A stretch of 64,000 nt of DNA from JACMJL01 sp963791805 (GCA_963791805.1 CAWBTU010000006.1:868001-932000), one strand, 5' to 3'; counted from the stretch's first letter, positions 16,056 to 25,510 are shown. The notes: generated by a model from the sequence alone, not told the origin. Made by a program: numbers and translations.

Positions 16056-16307
16056 TTATTCATAACCATTTTTAGCTAAGTACTCAATAATGTACTTCCC
16101 ATGATTTTCCATACAATCTTCACAATTTTCAACACATTTTAATTCATGGAAGTAAACAATTCTTTTATCTTTAAGTGTAACCCCTAATTTTAGCTCAAAA
16201 CACGCATTCTTTAATTCAAATAATGCTAGTTCTCGATCACTTTTGTTAATGGCCATTTTTAAGTTAGTAGAATGTTCCCATAAATTCTCTAATTGTTGCA
16301 ATTCCAT
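16056..16307 (-). CDS. Hypothetical protein, 83 residues, with CxxxCxxC
   Basis: The protein is mostly helical and charged, with the cysteine group KCVENCEDCMENHGKYI near residues 58-65. I do not recognise a family. The site AGGGGTGA precedes the ATG and a strong terminator follows, which supports it as a real single gene. The cysteines could bind a metal. Confidence 0.65.
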   Translation of the reverse strand: MELQQLENLWEHSTNLKMAINKSDRELALFELKNACFELKLGVTLKDKRIVYFHELKCVENCEDCMENHGKYIIEYLAKNGYE

Positions 16308-16430
16308 TTTACTTCACCCCTACAATTTATTAGATGTATTTTAACATATCAAAATAGCGTGGCATCACTAATAAGCGTAAATGAGGGATATTGCATCCTA
16401 AAGAGACAAGTACATTTATTATATTTAGCA

Positions 16431-16492
16431 TATAATCAAATTAATCATTTCCTATTTTCTTAGCATTGGCTTAAGTAACCAGTGTTTTTTAT
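16431..16492 (+). repeat. TATAAT-hairpin element, copy 4
   Basis: TATAAT (16431-16436), 26 nt including ATTAATCATTTCC (shared almost exactly with copy 1), then the stem GCATTGG / CCAGTGT with the 9-nt loop CTTAAGTAA and TTTTTATTG. The remainder of the 16308-16592 intergenic region shows nothing clear. Confidence 0.65.
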
Positions 16493-16592
16493 TGTTTAGA
16501 AAAGTGTAAATTTTTTGATGTAATATACAATAGCGTGCAGATATTTATAGATCGTTGGGATGAGCTTTGAAAAGAGCATAATCAATAAATTA

Positions 16593-17348
16593 TTATCTCT
16601 TAACTAAAGCCTGAAGCACTCCCAAATATTCATGCAATGCAATACAAGTTTCTGTTAATCTAGTATACGATGGTATAAAAGAATTAAAGCTAACGGATAT
16701 GTTTTTATTCGTAAAATAATCGCACGGGAAAAGCTTTATGTTTTTTACACCACAGTTATTAAAGTGAATTTTTGCTCTATACATATGGAAAGCTGATGTT
16801 ACAAGGATTGGATTAGTATAGCGATATTTTTTTAGTAACACAGATGTAAATTTTGCATTTTCAGCAGTATTAAGGCTTTGGTCCTCAACAATTATATCAT
16901 TTTTACTGAATCCTAAATCAAGTAATTGACGTTTAGCAATTTGAGCTTCTACACCATTTTCTTTAAAAACCTGTCCACCTGAAAATATTATTGGTAATCC
17001 AGTCTTATTATGTATTCGAGCAGCAGTTAACAAACGGCTTTCACCTGAACTGGAAAGTGTGCCTTCTCCAGATACATCAGGTGAGGTTTGAGTAGCTCCA
17101 CCACCAAGAACAACGATAACATCTCCATTTAAGTTATTGGACGGCGTAAACTTATACTCTAAAGAATGAATTAATAGGTCAGATGTAAGAGGAATTGAGA
17201 AGATATACATAATTAAGGTTGTAATTATAATAAGCTTTGGTATTTTTTTGCTTCTTTTATAATGTAAAAAGGCATATATTAATAAAGCAATTATAAAACA
17301 ACTTGGAGGAAGAATGAGATTAACAATAGATTTAATTATATACAACAT
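16593..17348 (-). CDS. YdcF-family (DUF218) membrane-anchored protein
   Basis: This 251-residue protein has two N-terminal transmembrane helices (about 5-25 and 35-55). It then carries a DUF218 domain: VIVVLGGG near 78, the middle segment IIFSGGQ, the motif DQSLNTAENA near 155 and TSAFHMYRA near 187. The family includes SanA/ElyC-like envelope proteins linked to the lipid carrier and cell wall. The exact reaction is not known. It is a single gene with its own promoter upstream. Confidence 0.85.
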   Translation of the reverse strand: MLYIIKSIVNLILPPSCFIIALLIYAFLHYKRSKKIPKLIIITTLIMYIFSIPLTSDLLIHSLEYKFTPSNNLNGDVIVVLGGGATQTSPDVSGEGTLSSSGESRLLTAARIHNKTGLPIIFSGGQVFKENGVEAQIAKRQLLDLGFSKNDIIVEDQSLNTAENAKFTSVLLKKYRYTNPILVTSAFHMYRAKIHFNNCGVKNIKLFPCDYFTNKNISVSFNSFIPSYTRLTETCIALHEYLGVLQALVKR

Positions 17349-17503
17349 AGTGACTACGCTCCTAAATGTTTTTTTCTTATTGTAACATATATAATTGAGT
17401 AAATGTTTAGAAGTTAGCTACTTTACAGAAGGAAAACATTTTGACACAAATTTAATGACTAATACATCTCATAACGACAATACTATCTTTGGAGGTGTTT
17501 ATT

Positions 17504-17680
17504 TTGTCAGAGATAGAGGACTTATTAAAAGATGTTGAAAACTTAAGAGAGAAATTAATATATCTAATTGATAAGAAGCAAGGTGATTTAATAGATGAAG
17601 AAGTAGTTAATATAAGTAGAATTTTAAATGCAGCATTAAATAAATATAATGAAGTTTTAGAAGAAATGTTAAAGCGATAA
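17504..17680 (+). CDS. Spo0E-like aspartyl-phosphate phosphatase family protein
   Basis: The start is placed at the TTG at 17504 because GGAGGTG (17491-17497) lies 6 bp before it; a longer frame from 17489 would contain its own binding site. The 58-residue product is a helical hairpin. Its second helix, VVNISRILNAALNKYNEVLEE, corresponds to the Spo0E signature S-x-x-L-D-x-x-L, but with Asn in place of the usual Asp. Spo0E proteins remove phosphate from Spo0A and delay sporulation; clostridial members with this change are known as Spo0E-like, but activity is not certain. Confidence 0.7.
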   Translation: MSEIEDLLKDVENLREKLIYLIDKKQGDLIDEEVVNISRILNAALNKYNEVLEEMLKR

Positions 17681-17702
17681 ACGTAATATAAAGATACATT
17701 GA

Positions 17703-17724
17703 GACACCCTTTCGGGTGTCTTTT
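17703..17724 (+). terminator. Terminator after the Spo0E-like gene
   Basis: The stem GACACCC / GGGTGTC with a 4-nt loop is followed by TTTT. Confidence 0.85.
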
Positions 17725-18066
17725 AAATTTCCCGACCTTAATTCCTATTTTTCAGGCCTCGCAAAAATAGAAACTATTACTTATCAACTGATCTAGTTAT
17801 TTCTACTTATTCACTATATGAAATGTATCCCAAAAACATGGTATAATTTAATCTTACTTATATTTTATAGGGAGATTTAAAATGTTCCACGTAGTCTGTG
17901 AAAATTTTCTTTTCACAATAAAGTTATGCAATATAATCGAAAGAAATTTGAAAGAATTATAGATAGGTGTATGAAAGATTTATCCCTTATTATAATAGCA
18001 GAGGCTAAAATTATGAAAGGGGGATAAATAGTAAAGCTATGAGGGCTAAAAAGTAGGGGGATAAAA
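17725..18066. other. Intergenic region before the two-component system
   Basis: This region holds a TATAAT box near 17842 and two overlapping short frames, one starting MFHVVCENFLF at 17882 and one starting MQYNRKKFERIIDRCMKDL at 17927. Both look like gene debris. The response regulator has its site GTAGGGGG just before its ATG at 18067. No riboswitch or terminator was recognised. Confidence 0.4.
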
Positions 18067-18774
18067 ATGAAGCACAATGTTTTGGTAGTGGACGACGAGG
18101 TTGAAATTACGGATGCAATTGAGATTTATCTTATGAATGAAGGGATAAATGTTTTTAAAGCTTATGATGGGATAGAAGCTTTGGATATTTTAACAACAGA
18201 AGAGGTGCATTTAATAATTATGGATGTAATGATGCCTAAGTTAGACGGTCTTAGAACAACCTTTAAAATAAGAGAAGAAAAGAATATTCCAATAATAATG
18301 CTTTCAGCAAAATCCGAGGACACTGATAAGATATTAGGACTTAACATGGGGGCTGATGATTACATAACAAAACCTTTTAATCCACTAGAATTAATTGCTA
18401 GGGTAAAGTCACAACTAAGAAGATATATGACTTTAGGTGAGTTTAATCAAGAAGGCATGGAAAAGAAGAAGGATAAGATAGTATGTGGAGGTTTAGTTTT
18501 AGATAGCGCAGCGAAGGAGATTTCAGTCGATGGACAAGTCGTTAAGGTAACGCCTAGTGAGTACAAAATACTAGAATTACTTATGAATAATTGTGGAAGA
18601 GTTTTTTCCGCAGATGAGATTTTCACCAGTATTTGGGGAGAAGAAAGTTTTAATTCAGATAATACAGTTGCTATACATGTAAGAAGAATAAGAGGCAAAA
18701 TAGAGATAAATCCCAAAGAACCAAAATATTTAAAGGTGGTTTGGGGAATTGGTTATAAGCTTGAAAAGCAATAG
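18067..18774 (+). CDS. OmpR-family response regulator
   Basis: This 235-residue protein has a receiver domain with acidic pocket Asp9/Asp10, phospho-acceptor Asp53 (IIMDVMMPKLDG) and the conserved Lys of the KPF motif. A C-terminal winged helix of the OmpR/PhoB type ends KVVWGIGYKLEK. The sensor kinase gene starts 32 bp downstream. The input signal is unknown; the clostridial VanR/PhoP-like group contains many such pairs for envelope stress. Confidence 0.92.
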   Translation: MKHNVLVVDDEVEITDAIEIYLMNEGINVFKAYDGIEALDILTTEEVHLIIMDVMMPKLDGLRTTFKIREEKNIPIIMLSAKSEDTDKILGLNMGADDYITKPFNPLELIARVKSQLRRYMTLGEFNQEGMEKKKDKIVCGGLVLDSAAKEISVDGQVVKVTPSEYKILELLMNNCGRVFSADEIFTSIWGEESFNSDNTVAIHVRRIRGKIEINPKEPKYLKVVWGIGYKLEKQ

Positions 18775-18806
18775 AAAGATAATTTTACTTGAAGGGGATT
18801 ATAGTT

Positions 18807-20981
18807 ATGTTTATAAAATGGAATAAAACTAGATACAAGATAATTTTAATATTTTTAATGTTTATATTTTTTTCAACCCTAATTTTTTCAGGTATACAAG
18901 TTGAAAAATATAATAGGATTATTGAACGTAATAAATTTCAAGTTGGAAGCCCATATGATGATTCTAATATCTACGATACAATTGAAAAATTCACCAAGTA
19001 TAGAAGTGACGAATTTATAAAGAGTAAGGATTTCACTGATGAAATAAAACTAACTAAAGAAAATAATAAACATATCAATGAAGATAATATAAAATCTATA
19101 AAAGAAGATATAAAGAGAAGAAAAGAATATTTAAATCAAAATAATAATTTAGGCAAAGAGCAGTTAGCAGAAGAAATAAAAACATTAGATGAAGAACAAA
19201 AACAGAGAATAGAAGAAAGCAATAACCAATATAATAAAACTGATGAGGAATACAAGCAACAACTTGTTCAAATGGATCTTAATAGTAAAGCAATTTTTGA
19301 AAGTAGAATTAAAAATATAAAAAAATTCAGATACTTTATATTAGATAATAAAAATTTTGATTTTGAAACAAATTCATCCTATGATAGATCAGATATAATG
19401 GAGAAGTTTTTTACCCATAGTAAATATGCTGTAAGAATGTATGCTGAAAACAAAGCATCTGTAACTTCAAAAGAATATATGAATGGAAAAAGCGTTGATT
19501 CAACTAGTAATAAGTTACAAGAATCAAAAGAATGGATTAAGAATAAGGATTTAACCTTATATTTATGGGTACCTAATGCATTATGGGAAAATACCCATAG
19601 TAATAAATTGCGTAATGATTATTTAATTGTGGTAATAATATCAGCAATCTTATTTTTCTTAACTTCAATATTTTTATATATAAAAAGAAATGCCATAGAA
19701 AAAAATTATAGAGTCTACAACAAAATACCAATTGGTTTATTCTTAATAGGATTTTCCCCATTATGCTATTTATATGTTTTAAAATCAGGAATATATTATA
19801 TGGGTGATGTGTTTTGGGATTATAATATTGCATATTTAAATCCATCTATATTTATTGGTGGAGCAGGAGTAATTGGAACTATACTGTTTACTTATGTTGG
19901 ATTTGTAAGAAGCAAAGCACTAAAGGAAATTGGAGAAAAGTCAGTTTTAGTCAAATTTATTAAAGAGGCAAAAAGTTTAGTGCAGGTAAGAAATATATTG
20001 TTTAAACTAACTTTAATATTGGTTTTAATAATTTTACAGACTATATTTGCTTTTAAAAGGTATTTTATATTTATTAATAGAGGGACATTATTGCCTTTGG
20101 CTTTTATTATATTTGATGTGGCTTTATTTTTAGTATTATTTAAAAAGCTTGAGTATTTTAATACAATTTTAGCTGAAACAGAGAAAATAACCAGTGGTGA
20201 TTTGAGTTTAGTGCTAAAAGAAGAGGGTAAAGGTAATTTAAGTAAGCTTGCACACAATATAAATAATATGAAGGTAGGACTTAAAAACTCTTTGGAAAAG
20301 GAAATGAGGAGTGAGAGGATGAAGAGTGAACTGATAACAAATGTTTCTCATGATTTAAAAACTCCATTAACATCAATAATTAATTATGTAGATTTGTTAA
20401 AGAAGGAAAGCTTAACTCCAGCTAAGGCAAATGATTATGTTGAGATTTTAGATAGAAAATCTCAAAGGTTAAAGAATTTAGTTGAAGATTTATTTGAAGC
20501 ATCTAAAGCCACAAGTGGGGCTATGGATCTTAATCTAGAGAACATAGAAATAACAGAGCTAATTAAGCAAACCTTAGCAGAATTTGAGGAGAAAATAGCA
20601 TCTTCAACTCTTGATTTTAAAGTTGACTTAGGAAAAGAAAAAATGTACGTGATGGGTGATGGAAAAAGAACTCATAGAGTCTTCGAAAATCTTGTGCAAA
20701 ATGTGTTAAAGTATTCTATGAAAGATTCAAGAGTATATGTAGATTTAATTGAAGATGAGGAAACTACCCAGTTAATTATAAAAAATATGTCTTGCTATGA
20801 AATGAATTTCAATGCGGATGAAATATCAGAAAGATTTAAACGTGGAGATATATCAAGAAGTACGGAAGGATCTGGACTTGGACTAGCAATAGCGAAAAGT
20901 ATAATGGAGCTTCAAGGTGGAGAACTTAAAATCGAAATAGATGGGGATTTATTTAAAGCTCGGGCGATATTTACAAAATAG
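18807..20981 (+). CDS. Membrane sensor histidine kinase
   Basis: The ATG at 18807 is preferred because GAAGGGGA lies just before it; an upstream TTG at 18789 would overlap that site. The 724-residue protein has an N-terminal helix and a 240-residue extracytoplasmic region that is highly charged and helical. A series of membrane helices (about 275-445) follows, then a HAMP-like linker. The HisKA domain has NVSHDLKTPLTSIINY near 510 and the ATPase domain has the N-box FENLVQNVLKYS and the G-box GSGLGLAIAKSIM. The extra membrane region is longer than in most kinases. It works with the response regulator before it; the ligand is not deducible. Confidence 0.9.
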   Translation: MFIKWNKTRYKIILIFLMFIFFSTLIFSGIQVEKYNRIIERNKFQVGSPYDDSNIYDTIEKFTKYRSDEFIKSKDFTDEIKLTKENNKHINEDNIKSIKEDIKRRKEYLNQNNNLGKEQLAEEIKTLDEEQKQRIEESNNQYNKTDEEYKQQLVQMDLNSKAIFESRIKNIKKFRYFILDNKNFDFETNSSYDRSDIMEKFFTHSKYAVRMYAENKASVTSKEYMNGKSVDSTSNKLQESKEWIKNKDLTLYLWVPNALWENTHSNKLRNDYLIVVIISAILFFLTSIFLYIKRNAIEKNYRVYNKIPIGLFLIGFSPLCYLYVLKSGIYYMGDVFWDYNIAYLNPSIFIGGAGVIGTILFTYVGFVRSKALKEIGEKSVLVKFIKEAKSLVQVRNILFKLTLILVLIILQTIFAFKRYFIFINRGTLLPLAFIIFDVALFLVLFKKLEYFNTILAETEKITSGDLSLVLKEEGKGNLSKLAHNINNMKVGLKNSLEKEMRSERMKSELITNVSHDLKTPLTSIINYVDLLKKESLTPAKANDYVEILDRKSQRLKNLVEDLFEASKATSGAMDLNLENIEITELIKQTLAEFEEKIASSTLDFKVDLGKEKMYVMGDGKRTHRVFENLVQNVLKYSMKDSRVYVDLIEDEETTQLIIKNMSCYEMNFNADEISERFKRGDISRSTEGSGLGLAIAKSIMELQGGELKIEIDGDLFKARAIFTK

Positions 20982-21098
20982 GCTATTCACTGAATACTGA
21001 AATCAATGCCACAGAACCCAATACTTTACTGTATAGTTATAGTAATTTTTATACGATATAGTAACTAGTAAATAACAAATTCCAAGGAGGGAATTATT

Positions 21099-21350
21099 AT
21101 GTACAGGGATTGTATGATTACAGCAGTTAGTAATTTGGGATTTTACGGTAAAGTTTCAGTTTGGTATAAAGAAAAAAATGATGAGGAATTAGCATTAAAA
21201 TTTATACTTAATGAGAACAAATCTGTTATAGGAAATTTGGTATCTGCAAATGGTACTAGCATTGAAAGCTTTAATTTTAGCACTATTATAGAAATGATAG
21301 AATACTTGGAGGGAATTAGGGATAGGATTTATTTGATTCAAGTAGCTTAG
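21099..21350 (+). CDS. Hypothetical protein, 83 residues
   Basis: A strong AAGGAGGG site precedes the ATG. The soluble protein has alternating beta and helical stretches (MITAVSNLGFYGKVSVWY, then IIEMIEYLEGIRDRIYLIQ). I do not recognise a family. It sits alone between the kinase gene and a decayed P-loop gene. Confidence 0.6.
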   Translation: MYRDCMITAVSNLGFYGKVSVWYKEKNDEELALKFILNENKSVIGNLVSANGTSIESFNFSTIIEMIEYLEGIRDRIYLIQVA

Positions 21351-21377
21351 TTATATGTGTGAACCTCCTAACTGTTC

Positions 21378-21809
21378 TTGTTAATGGTTATAGGTTCACC
21401 AGGTAGCGGGAAGAGCACATTTTCAATAAAACTTGCAGAGTTAACAGATATCCCACTTATCCATCTTGATAAAGAGTTTTGGAATAATGGTGCTACTATG
21501 GACCTTCGTCTTGAAAAAGCAGATACAGTAATTTGCTTTAAATTGAGCAGAACAAGTTGTTTATGGGGATATTTTAAGCGAGTTATTACAAATCTGGGTA
21601 AAATAAGACCAGATATGGCAGAAGGATGTCCAGAAAAACTAGATTTTGAATTTATGAAGTATATTTGGGATTTTCCTAAGACATTAGGACAGGGAAACGT
21701 GGATAGACTTGAAAAATGTAGAGATAAACAAATAATAGTCTTTAAAAATAGACGAGAAGAGAACAAGTATATTTCTGAGTTATCTAATGTAAGAATAACG
21801 GAGATTTAG
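21378..21809 (+). pseudogene. Decayed FlaR-type P-loop kinase (topology modulation protein family)
   Basis: The frame encodes a P-loop GSPGSGKST, then IPLIHLDKEFWNNG, then directly ATMDLRLEKADTVICFKLSR. In the adenylate-kinase-like family known as topology modulation protein or FlaR, about 30 residues containing an EEW...IIDGNY stretch lie between those segments; here they are missing. The only possible start is a TTG without a binding site, directly after a stop codon in frame. The gene is therefore probably inactive, although a shortened protein cannot be excluded. Confidence 0.55.
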
Positions 21810-21916
21810 CTTCAAATCTTTAGTAGTTCTTTGTTTTTTTAACTATAGGCATTAGTACAAACTTAATTGTAATTAAAATAAAAAAGGCATATAATAATCC
21901 TAAGGCGGTGAGTTAG

Positions 21917-22465
21917 ATGGAAAATGATAAAATATTTGAGCTTCTAAGCAAGATGCATGGTGAAATGAATACTCGCTTTGATTTAATGGAAAAAGACATT
22001 AAAGACGTAAAGCAAGATTTAAGCTCTGTTAAGGAAGATGTAGGCTCTTTAAAGGAAGATGTAACCACATTAAAGGAGGATGTAACCTCATTCAAGGAAG
22101 ATGTAAACTTCTTGAAACAAGATGTAATCACTTTGAAGCAAGACTTAAGTGATGTAAAAGAGGACGTAAACTTTTTAAAGGAAGATATGAGTACCGTAAA
22201 GATAGATATAAATAAAATATATGCCAAAATTGACGGAGACATTTATGATAAATTAAAAAATCTTGGAGATGGGTATACAGCTAACTTCGATATTTCTACT
22301 GAAATAAGAAAAAATGTTAAAGAGAATTCGATAAACTTAGATCATTTAAATATGGCTGTGGCTGAAATTAGGGATGATGTGAATTATATTGCTAGTAAAG
22401 TAATAAAGCAAGATGGCAGACTAAATAGACTTGATAATGAAATTATAAAAAGAGCAGTAACATAG
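21917..22465 (+). CDS. Coiled-coil protein with ten heptad repeats
   Basis: This 182-residue protein contains ten consecutive 7-residue units of the form K-E/Q-D-V/L-x-x-L/V/F between about residues 32 and 101, encoded by near-repeated 21-bp units. It is followed by a helical region to the end. The pattern is a parallel coiled coil, perhaps a trimer, as in some phage fibre or surface-organising proteins. I do not recognise a specific family. The site AAGGCGGTGAG precedes the ATG and a terminator follows the stop. Confidence 0.75.
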   Translation: MENDKIFELLSKMHGEMNTRFDLMEKDIKDVKQDLSSVKEDVGSLKEDVTTLKEDVTSFKEDVNFLKQDVITLKQDLSDVKEDVNFLKEDMSTVKIDINKIYAKIDGDIYDKLKNLGDGYTANFDISTEIRKNVKENSINLDHLNMAVAEIRDDVNYIASKVIKQDGRLNRLDNEIIKRAVT

Positions 22466-22487
22466 ATGATTATTGAGATATAAAATT

Positions 22488-22535
22488 AAGGCTTAGATTT
22501 TAGGAATTAAATTTCCTGAGATTTGAGCCTTTTTA
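22488..22535 (+). terminator. Terminator after the coiled-coil gene
   Basis: A long imperfect stem (AAGGCTTAGATTTTAGGAA with TTTCCTGAGATTTGAGCCTT) has a short AT loop and a T-run. Confidence 0.8.
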
Positions 22536-22654
22536 TATTTTATAAAAGAAAATTAAAAATCCTATAGTTTTTATTATGATATCATGTAATATATAAGTAT
22601 TTATCCTATAATTAAAAGTAGAAGTGAATATTAACACAATATGGAGGATTTATA

Positions 22655-23347
22655 ATGAAAGCAGTAGGTTTTGATTTAGGAGGAACACTTATTAACTATA
22701 AGGATGTACCTATGAGTTGGCATACTTTATATCGTGAAGCATTAGTTGATGTGGCAACAAGATGCAATTGTAAATTAGATGATGAATTACTAAAGAGTGG
22801 GGAACAGATTCTATCAAAATATAATACAAGATTAAATCCAAGAACTAAGGAATTTTCATCAGATAAGATTCTTGGAGAAATTTTATCCTGCTGGGGCGTT
22901 TCTACTGAAAACAATATAAAAAATGCTGAAGATACTTTTTTCTCATATTTTAGAAAGAAGGTTATAACCTTTGATGATACAATACCGTTATTAAAATATT
23001 TAAAAAGTAAGGGAATTAAAATTGGTATTCTTACTGATGTACCCTATGGAATGGGAAGTAAGTTTGTAAGCAAGGATGTTGAACCTATATCTGATTATAT
23101 TGATATAGTTTTATCTTCTGTGGAAGTAGGGGTTAGAAAACCTGAAATTAAGGGGTATATAGATTTAGCTGAAGCACTAGGTTCGAATCCCAAAGATATG
23201 ATCTTTGTTGGAGATGAAGAAAAGGACATTATAGGTGCTAATAGGGTAGGAATGTTTTCAGTGCTTATAGACAGAAATAGAAATCACATGGAATATTCAG
23301 AAAGTAAAAAAATTGCTTCTTTATTGGAGTTAATGGAGTTATGTTAA
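22655..23347 (+). CDS. HAD-superfamily hydrolase
   Basis: This 230-residue protein has the first HAD motif as FDLGGTLIN, in which the second Asp of DxDxT is replaced by Gly. Motif II is ILTDV, motif III is the Lys in VRKPEIKGY and motif IV is FVGDEEKDIIGA. The missing acid/base Asp suggests a changed or reduced phosphatase activity. The site TGGAGG precedes the ATG. The neighbouring epimerase gene starts 66 bp downstream. The substrate is unknown. Confidence 0.85.
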   Translation: MKAVGFDLGGTLINYKDVPMSWHTLYREALVDVATRCNCKLDDELLKSGEQILSKYNTRLNPRTKEFSSDKILGEILSCWGVSTENNIKNAEDTFFSYFRKKVITFDDTIPLLKYLKSKGIKIGILTDVPYGMGSKFVSKDVEPISDYIDIVLSSVEVGVRKPEIKGYIDLAEALGSNPKDMIFVGDEEKDIIGANRVGMFSVLIDRNRNHMEYSESKKIASLLELMELC

Positions 23348-23413
23348 TAAATATTTATAGTAGTAAAAAATTCAACTAGTGACTACAATATAATTTTATA
23401 GGAGAGTGTTAAA

Positions 23414-24340
23414 ATGGGATCAATTTTAGTTATGGGGGGAACCTCCTTTGTGAGTGGCTCCTTTGCACGATATCTAATTGGGCAGGGATATGAAGTAGAT
23501 ATACTTACTAGAGGCGTGAAATCAATAGATTATGAGGGGTATAGAGAGCATTTAGTTTGTGATAGAAAATCAAAAACTAAAGTTCACGAAGTATTAAAAG
23601 GCGGAAAATATGAGTTTATATTTGATATAAGTGCATATAGGAAAGAGGATGTGGAGATATTACTAACTTCAATTGATACAAGTAATTTAAAAAAGTATAT
23701 ATTTTGTTCATCAGGTGCAGTATACAAGCCCTGTGAAAATATGATTTCAGAAGGAGTTGAGACAGGAGAAAACTATAATTGGGGACAATACGGTCTTGAT
23801 AAGATAGAAGCAGAGGAGTACATAGTTAATAGCGGTATCCCCTACCTTATTTTTAGGCCTACCTATATATACGGAGAAAACAATAATTTGTATAGAGAAA
23901 GCTATTTCTTTGAAAGAATTTTAGAAAGCAAGCCAATTCCCATTCCTAATGGAAATTTCACCAGAACTCAATTTATACATATCGATGATTTAGTTAGGGT
24001 ATTTGAAAGTGCGATGTATAACAGTAATACTAATGAAATATACAATGTTACAAATTCCGAAATAGTGACCTGGGAGAATCTAATAATAGCCTGTGGGGCG
24101 GTGGTTGGTAAAGCTCCAATTTTAAAGAAAATAGACACGAGCAAAGTAAAACTAGAATCAAGAGAATACTTTCCCTTTAGGGATGTTACATATATGCTTG
24201 ATATAGATAAGCTAATGAAGGATGAATTTTATATACCAAGCATTTCTTTATATGAGGGATTAAGAAAAACTTATTTATGGTATTTAGAAAATAGGCCAAA
24301 TTTAAGGGATAGTAGAATGGATAAAGTAGATTTAGTATAA
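23414..24340 (+). CDS. NAD-dependent epimerase/dehydratase family protein
   Basis: This 308-residue short-chain dehydrogenase of the extended type has the nucleotide loop GGTSFVSGSFARYL, in place of the usual GxxGxxG. The active Tyr-x3-Lys is at YGLDKIEAE near 128, after FCSSGAVYKP. The sugar-binding half contains FRPTYIYGENN and TRTQFIHIDDLVRVF. It is close to the plant CSP41/YbjT-like group of epimerases. The substrate is not deducible. It is probably co-expressed with the HAD hydrolase before it. Confidence 0.85.
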   Translation: MGSILVMGGTSFVSGSFARYLIGQGYEVDILTRGVKSIDYEGYREHLVCDRKSKTKVHEVLKGGKYEFIFDISAYRKEDVEILLTSIDTSNLKKYIFCSSGAVYKPCENMISEGVETGENYNWGQYGLDKIEAEEYIVNSGIPYLIFRPTYIYGENNNLYRESYFFERILESKPIPIPNGNFTRTQFIHIDDLVRVFESAMYNSNTNEIYNVTNSEIVTWENLIIACGAVVGKAPILKKIDTSKVKLESREYFPFRDVTYMLDIDKLMKDEFYIPSISLYEGLRKTYLWYLENRPNLRDSRMDKVDLV

Positions 24341-24341
24341 G

Positions 24342-24378
24342 ACATGCTAACTATGAAATTAAAGCATTGTTAGCATGT
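24342..24378. terminator. Hairpin between two convergent genes
   Basis: A perfect 10-bp inverted repeat, ACATGCTAAC / GTTAGCATGT, with a 17-nt loop begins 2 bp after the epimerase stop. It lacks a clear T-run on either side, so its terminator role is plausible but not certain. Confidence 0.5.
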
Positions 24379-24425
24379 ATTGCAAAAGTGTTAATTAATA
24401 AATATTTAGAATAAAAGAGGAATAT

Positions 24426-25415
24426 TTAAAATCCTAATAAGTTCAGCACCTTTTCTTCAACATGTCTATTTTCTCCTTGATACGGAAAGTTATGTATATG
24501 AAGAGCTGGATTGAAGTTTAGTTCAATAATACTATAGTTGTTTTTATTAGGTTCTTCTTTTATATCCTTAATGATAATATCTGCTCCACATATTTTTGCA
24601 CCTACTGCCTTTGCAGAATTCACTGCAATAAGTTTATATTGATCAAGGATATCATCTGTAAAATCAATACTGTCACCGCCAGTGCTAATATTGGAATTTT
24701 CTCTAAGGTACACGGTCTCATCTTTTAGGGGAATATAACTGATGCTAATTCCTTGAGTAGCTAGAAAATCTGTTTCAATATTGCCAAGACTGATTTTTTC
24801 AAGTGGAGTAACATAGCCCTTGCCTCTTAAGGGGTTTTTATTTTTTTCATTAACTAAAGCTTCTATAGTATTGATGCCATCACCAACAACATTGGCTGGA
24901 ACTCTATGAAGTATAGCAGTGACCTCGTCACCAATTACAAGAAAACGATATTCCTTACCTTCTATGAATTCTTCAATTAGAACGCAGCTATCATATTCTA
25001 AAGCCTTTGCAACTGCATTTTCATAAACTTCCTGTGACTTAAGTTCTTTAAGTATTAAAACACCTTTTCCGAAGTTAGTAGACTTAGGCTTAACCACAAT
25101 ATCCTTGCCTGCAAAGTCAAAATAATTTTCAATAGCTTCCTTTACAGATTTTACAGTTATACCACTTGGCACATTAATACCATTTTCTTCAAGAACGATT
25201 TTTGTTACTTCTTTATTTTCCATTATTAAGGGCGCAATATAGCTGTCAGCAGAGGTTTTTGTTGCTTGTTTTATATATTCAGTTCTGCCATCTTTTTTAA
25301 GGCGAATGAAATTATCATCGTAGTCAAGCACAGCAACTTCAATATCTCTATTTAAGGCTTCTTTGATAATAATTTGAGTGGAGAGTTCTAGCTCTTCATA
25401 ATTTCTTTTTACCAT
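24426..25415 (-). CDS. gshB: Glutathione synthetase-type ATP-grasp protein (GshF C-terminal-like)
   Basis: This 329-residue protein corresponds to the ATP-grasp half of bifunctional GshF. It starts with the linker-type segment ELSTQIIIKEAL, then the segment KQATKTSADSYIAPLIMENKEVTK. ATP-grasp elements are VVKPKSTNFGKGV near 115, VLIEEFIEGKEYR near 148 and IIELNFNPALHIHNFP near the end. It joins glycine to gamma-glutamylcysteine in the cytoplasm. The gene follows gshA by 95 bp, with its own TAGGAG site, so GshF exists here as two proteins, as in some other clostridia. It belongs to the marR-gshA-gshB operon. Confidence 0.85.
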   Translation of the reverse strand: MVKRNYEELELSTQIIIKEALNRDIEVAVLDYDDNFIRLKKDGRTEYIKQATKTSADSYIAPLIMENKEVTKIVLEENGINVPSGITVKSVKEAIENYFDFAGKDIVVKPKSTNFGKGVLILKELKSQEVYENAVAKALEYDSCVLIEEFIEGKEYRFLVIGDEVTAILHRVPANVVGDGINTIEALVNEKNKNPLRGKGYVTPLEKISLGNIETDFLATQGISISYIPLKDETVYLRENSNISTGGDSIDFTDDILDQYKLIAVNSAKAVGAKICGADIIIKDIKEEPNKNNYSIIELNFNPALHIHNFPYQGENRHVEEKVLNLLGF

Positions 25416-25510
25416 AATTCAGTGCTCCTAACCTATAAAGTTTTTCTATGGATTGTGCTATCTAAGGATTTTGTCCACGCAGTATGAATCAAAATAGACT
25501 AACAGATTAA

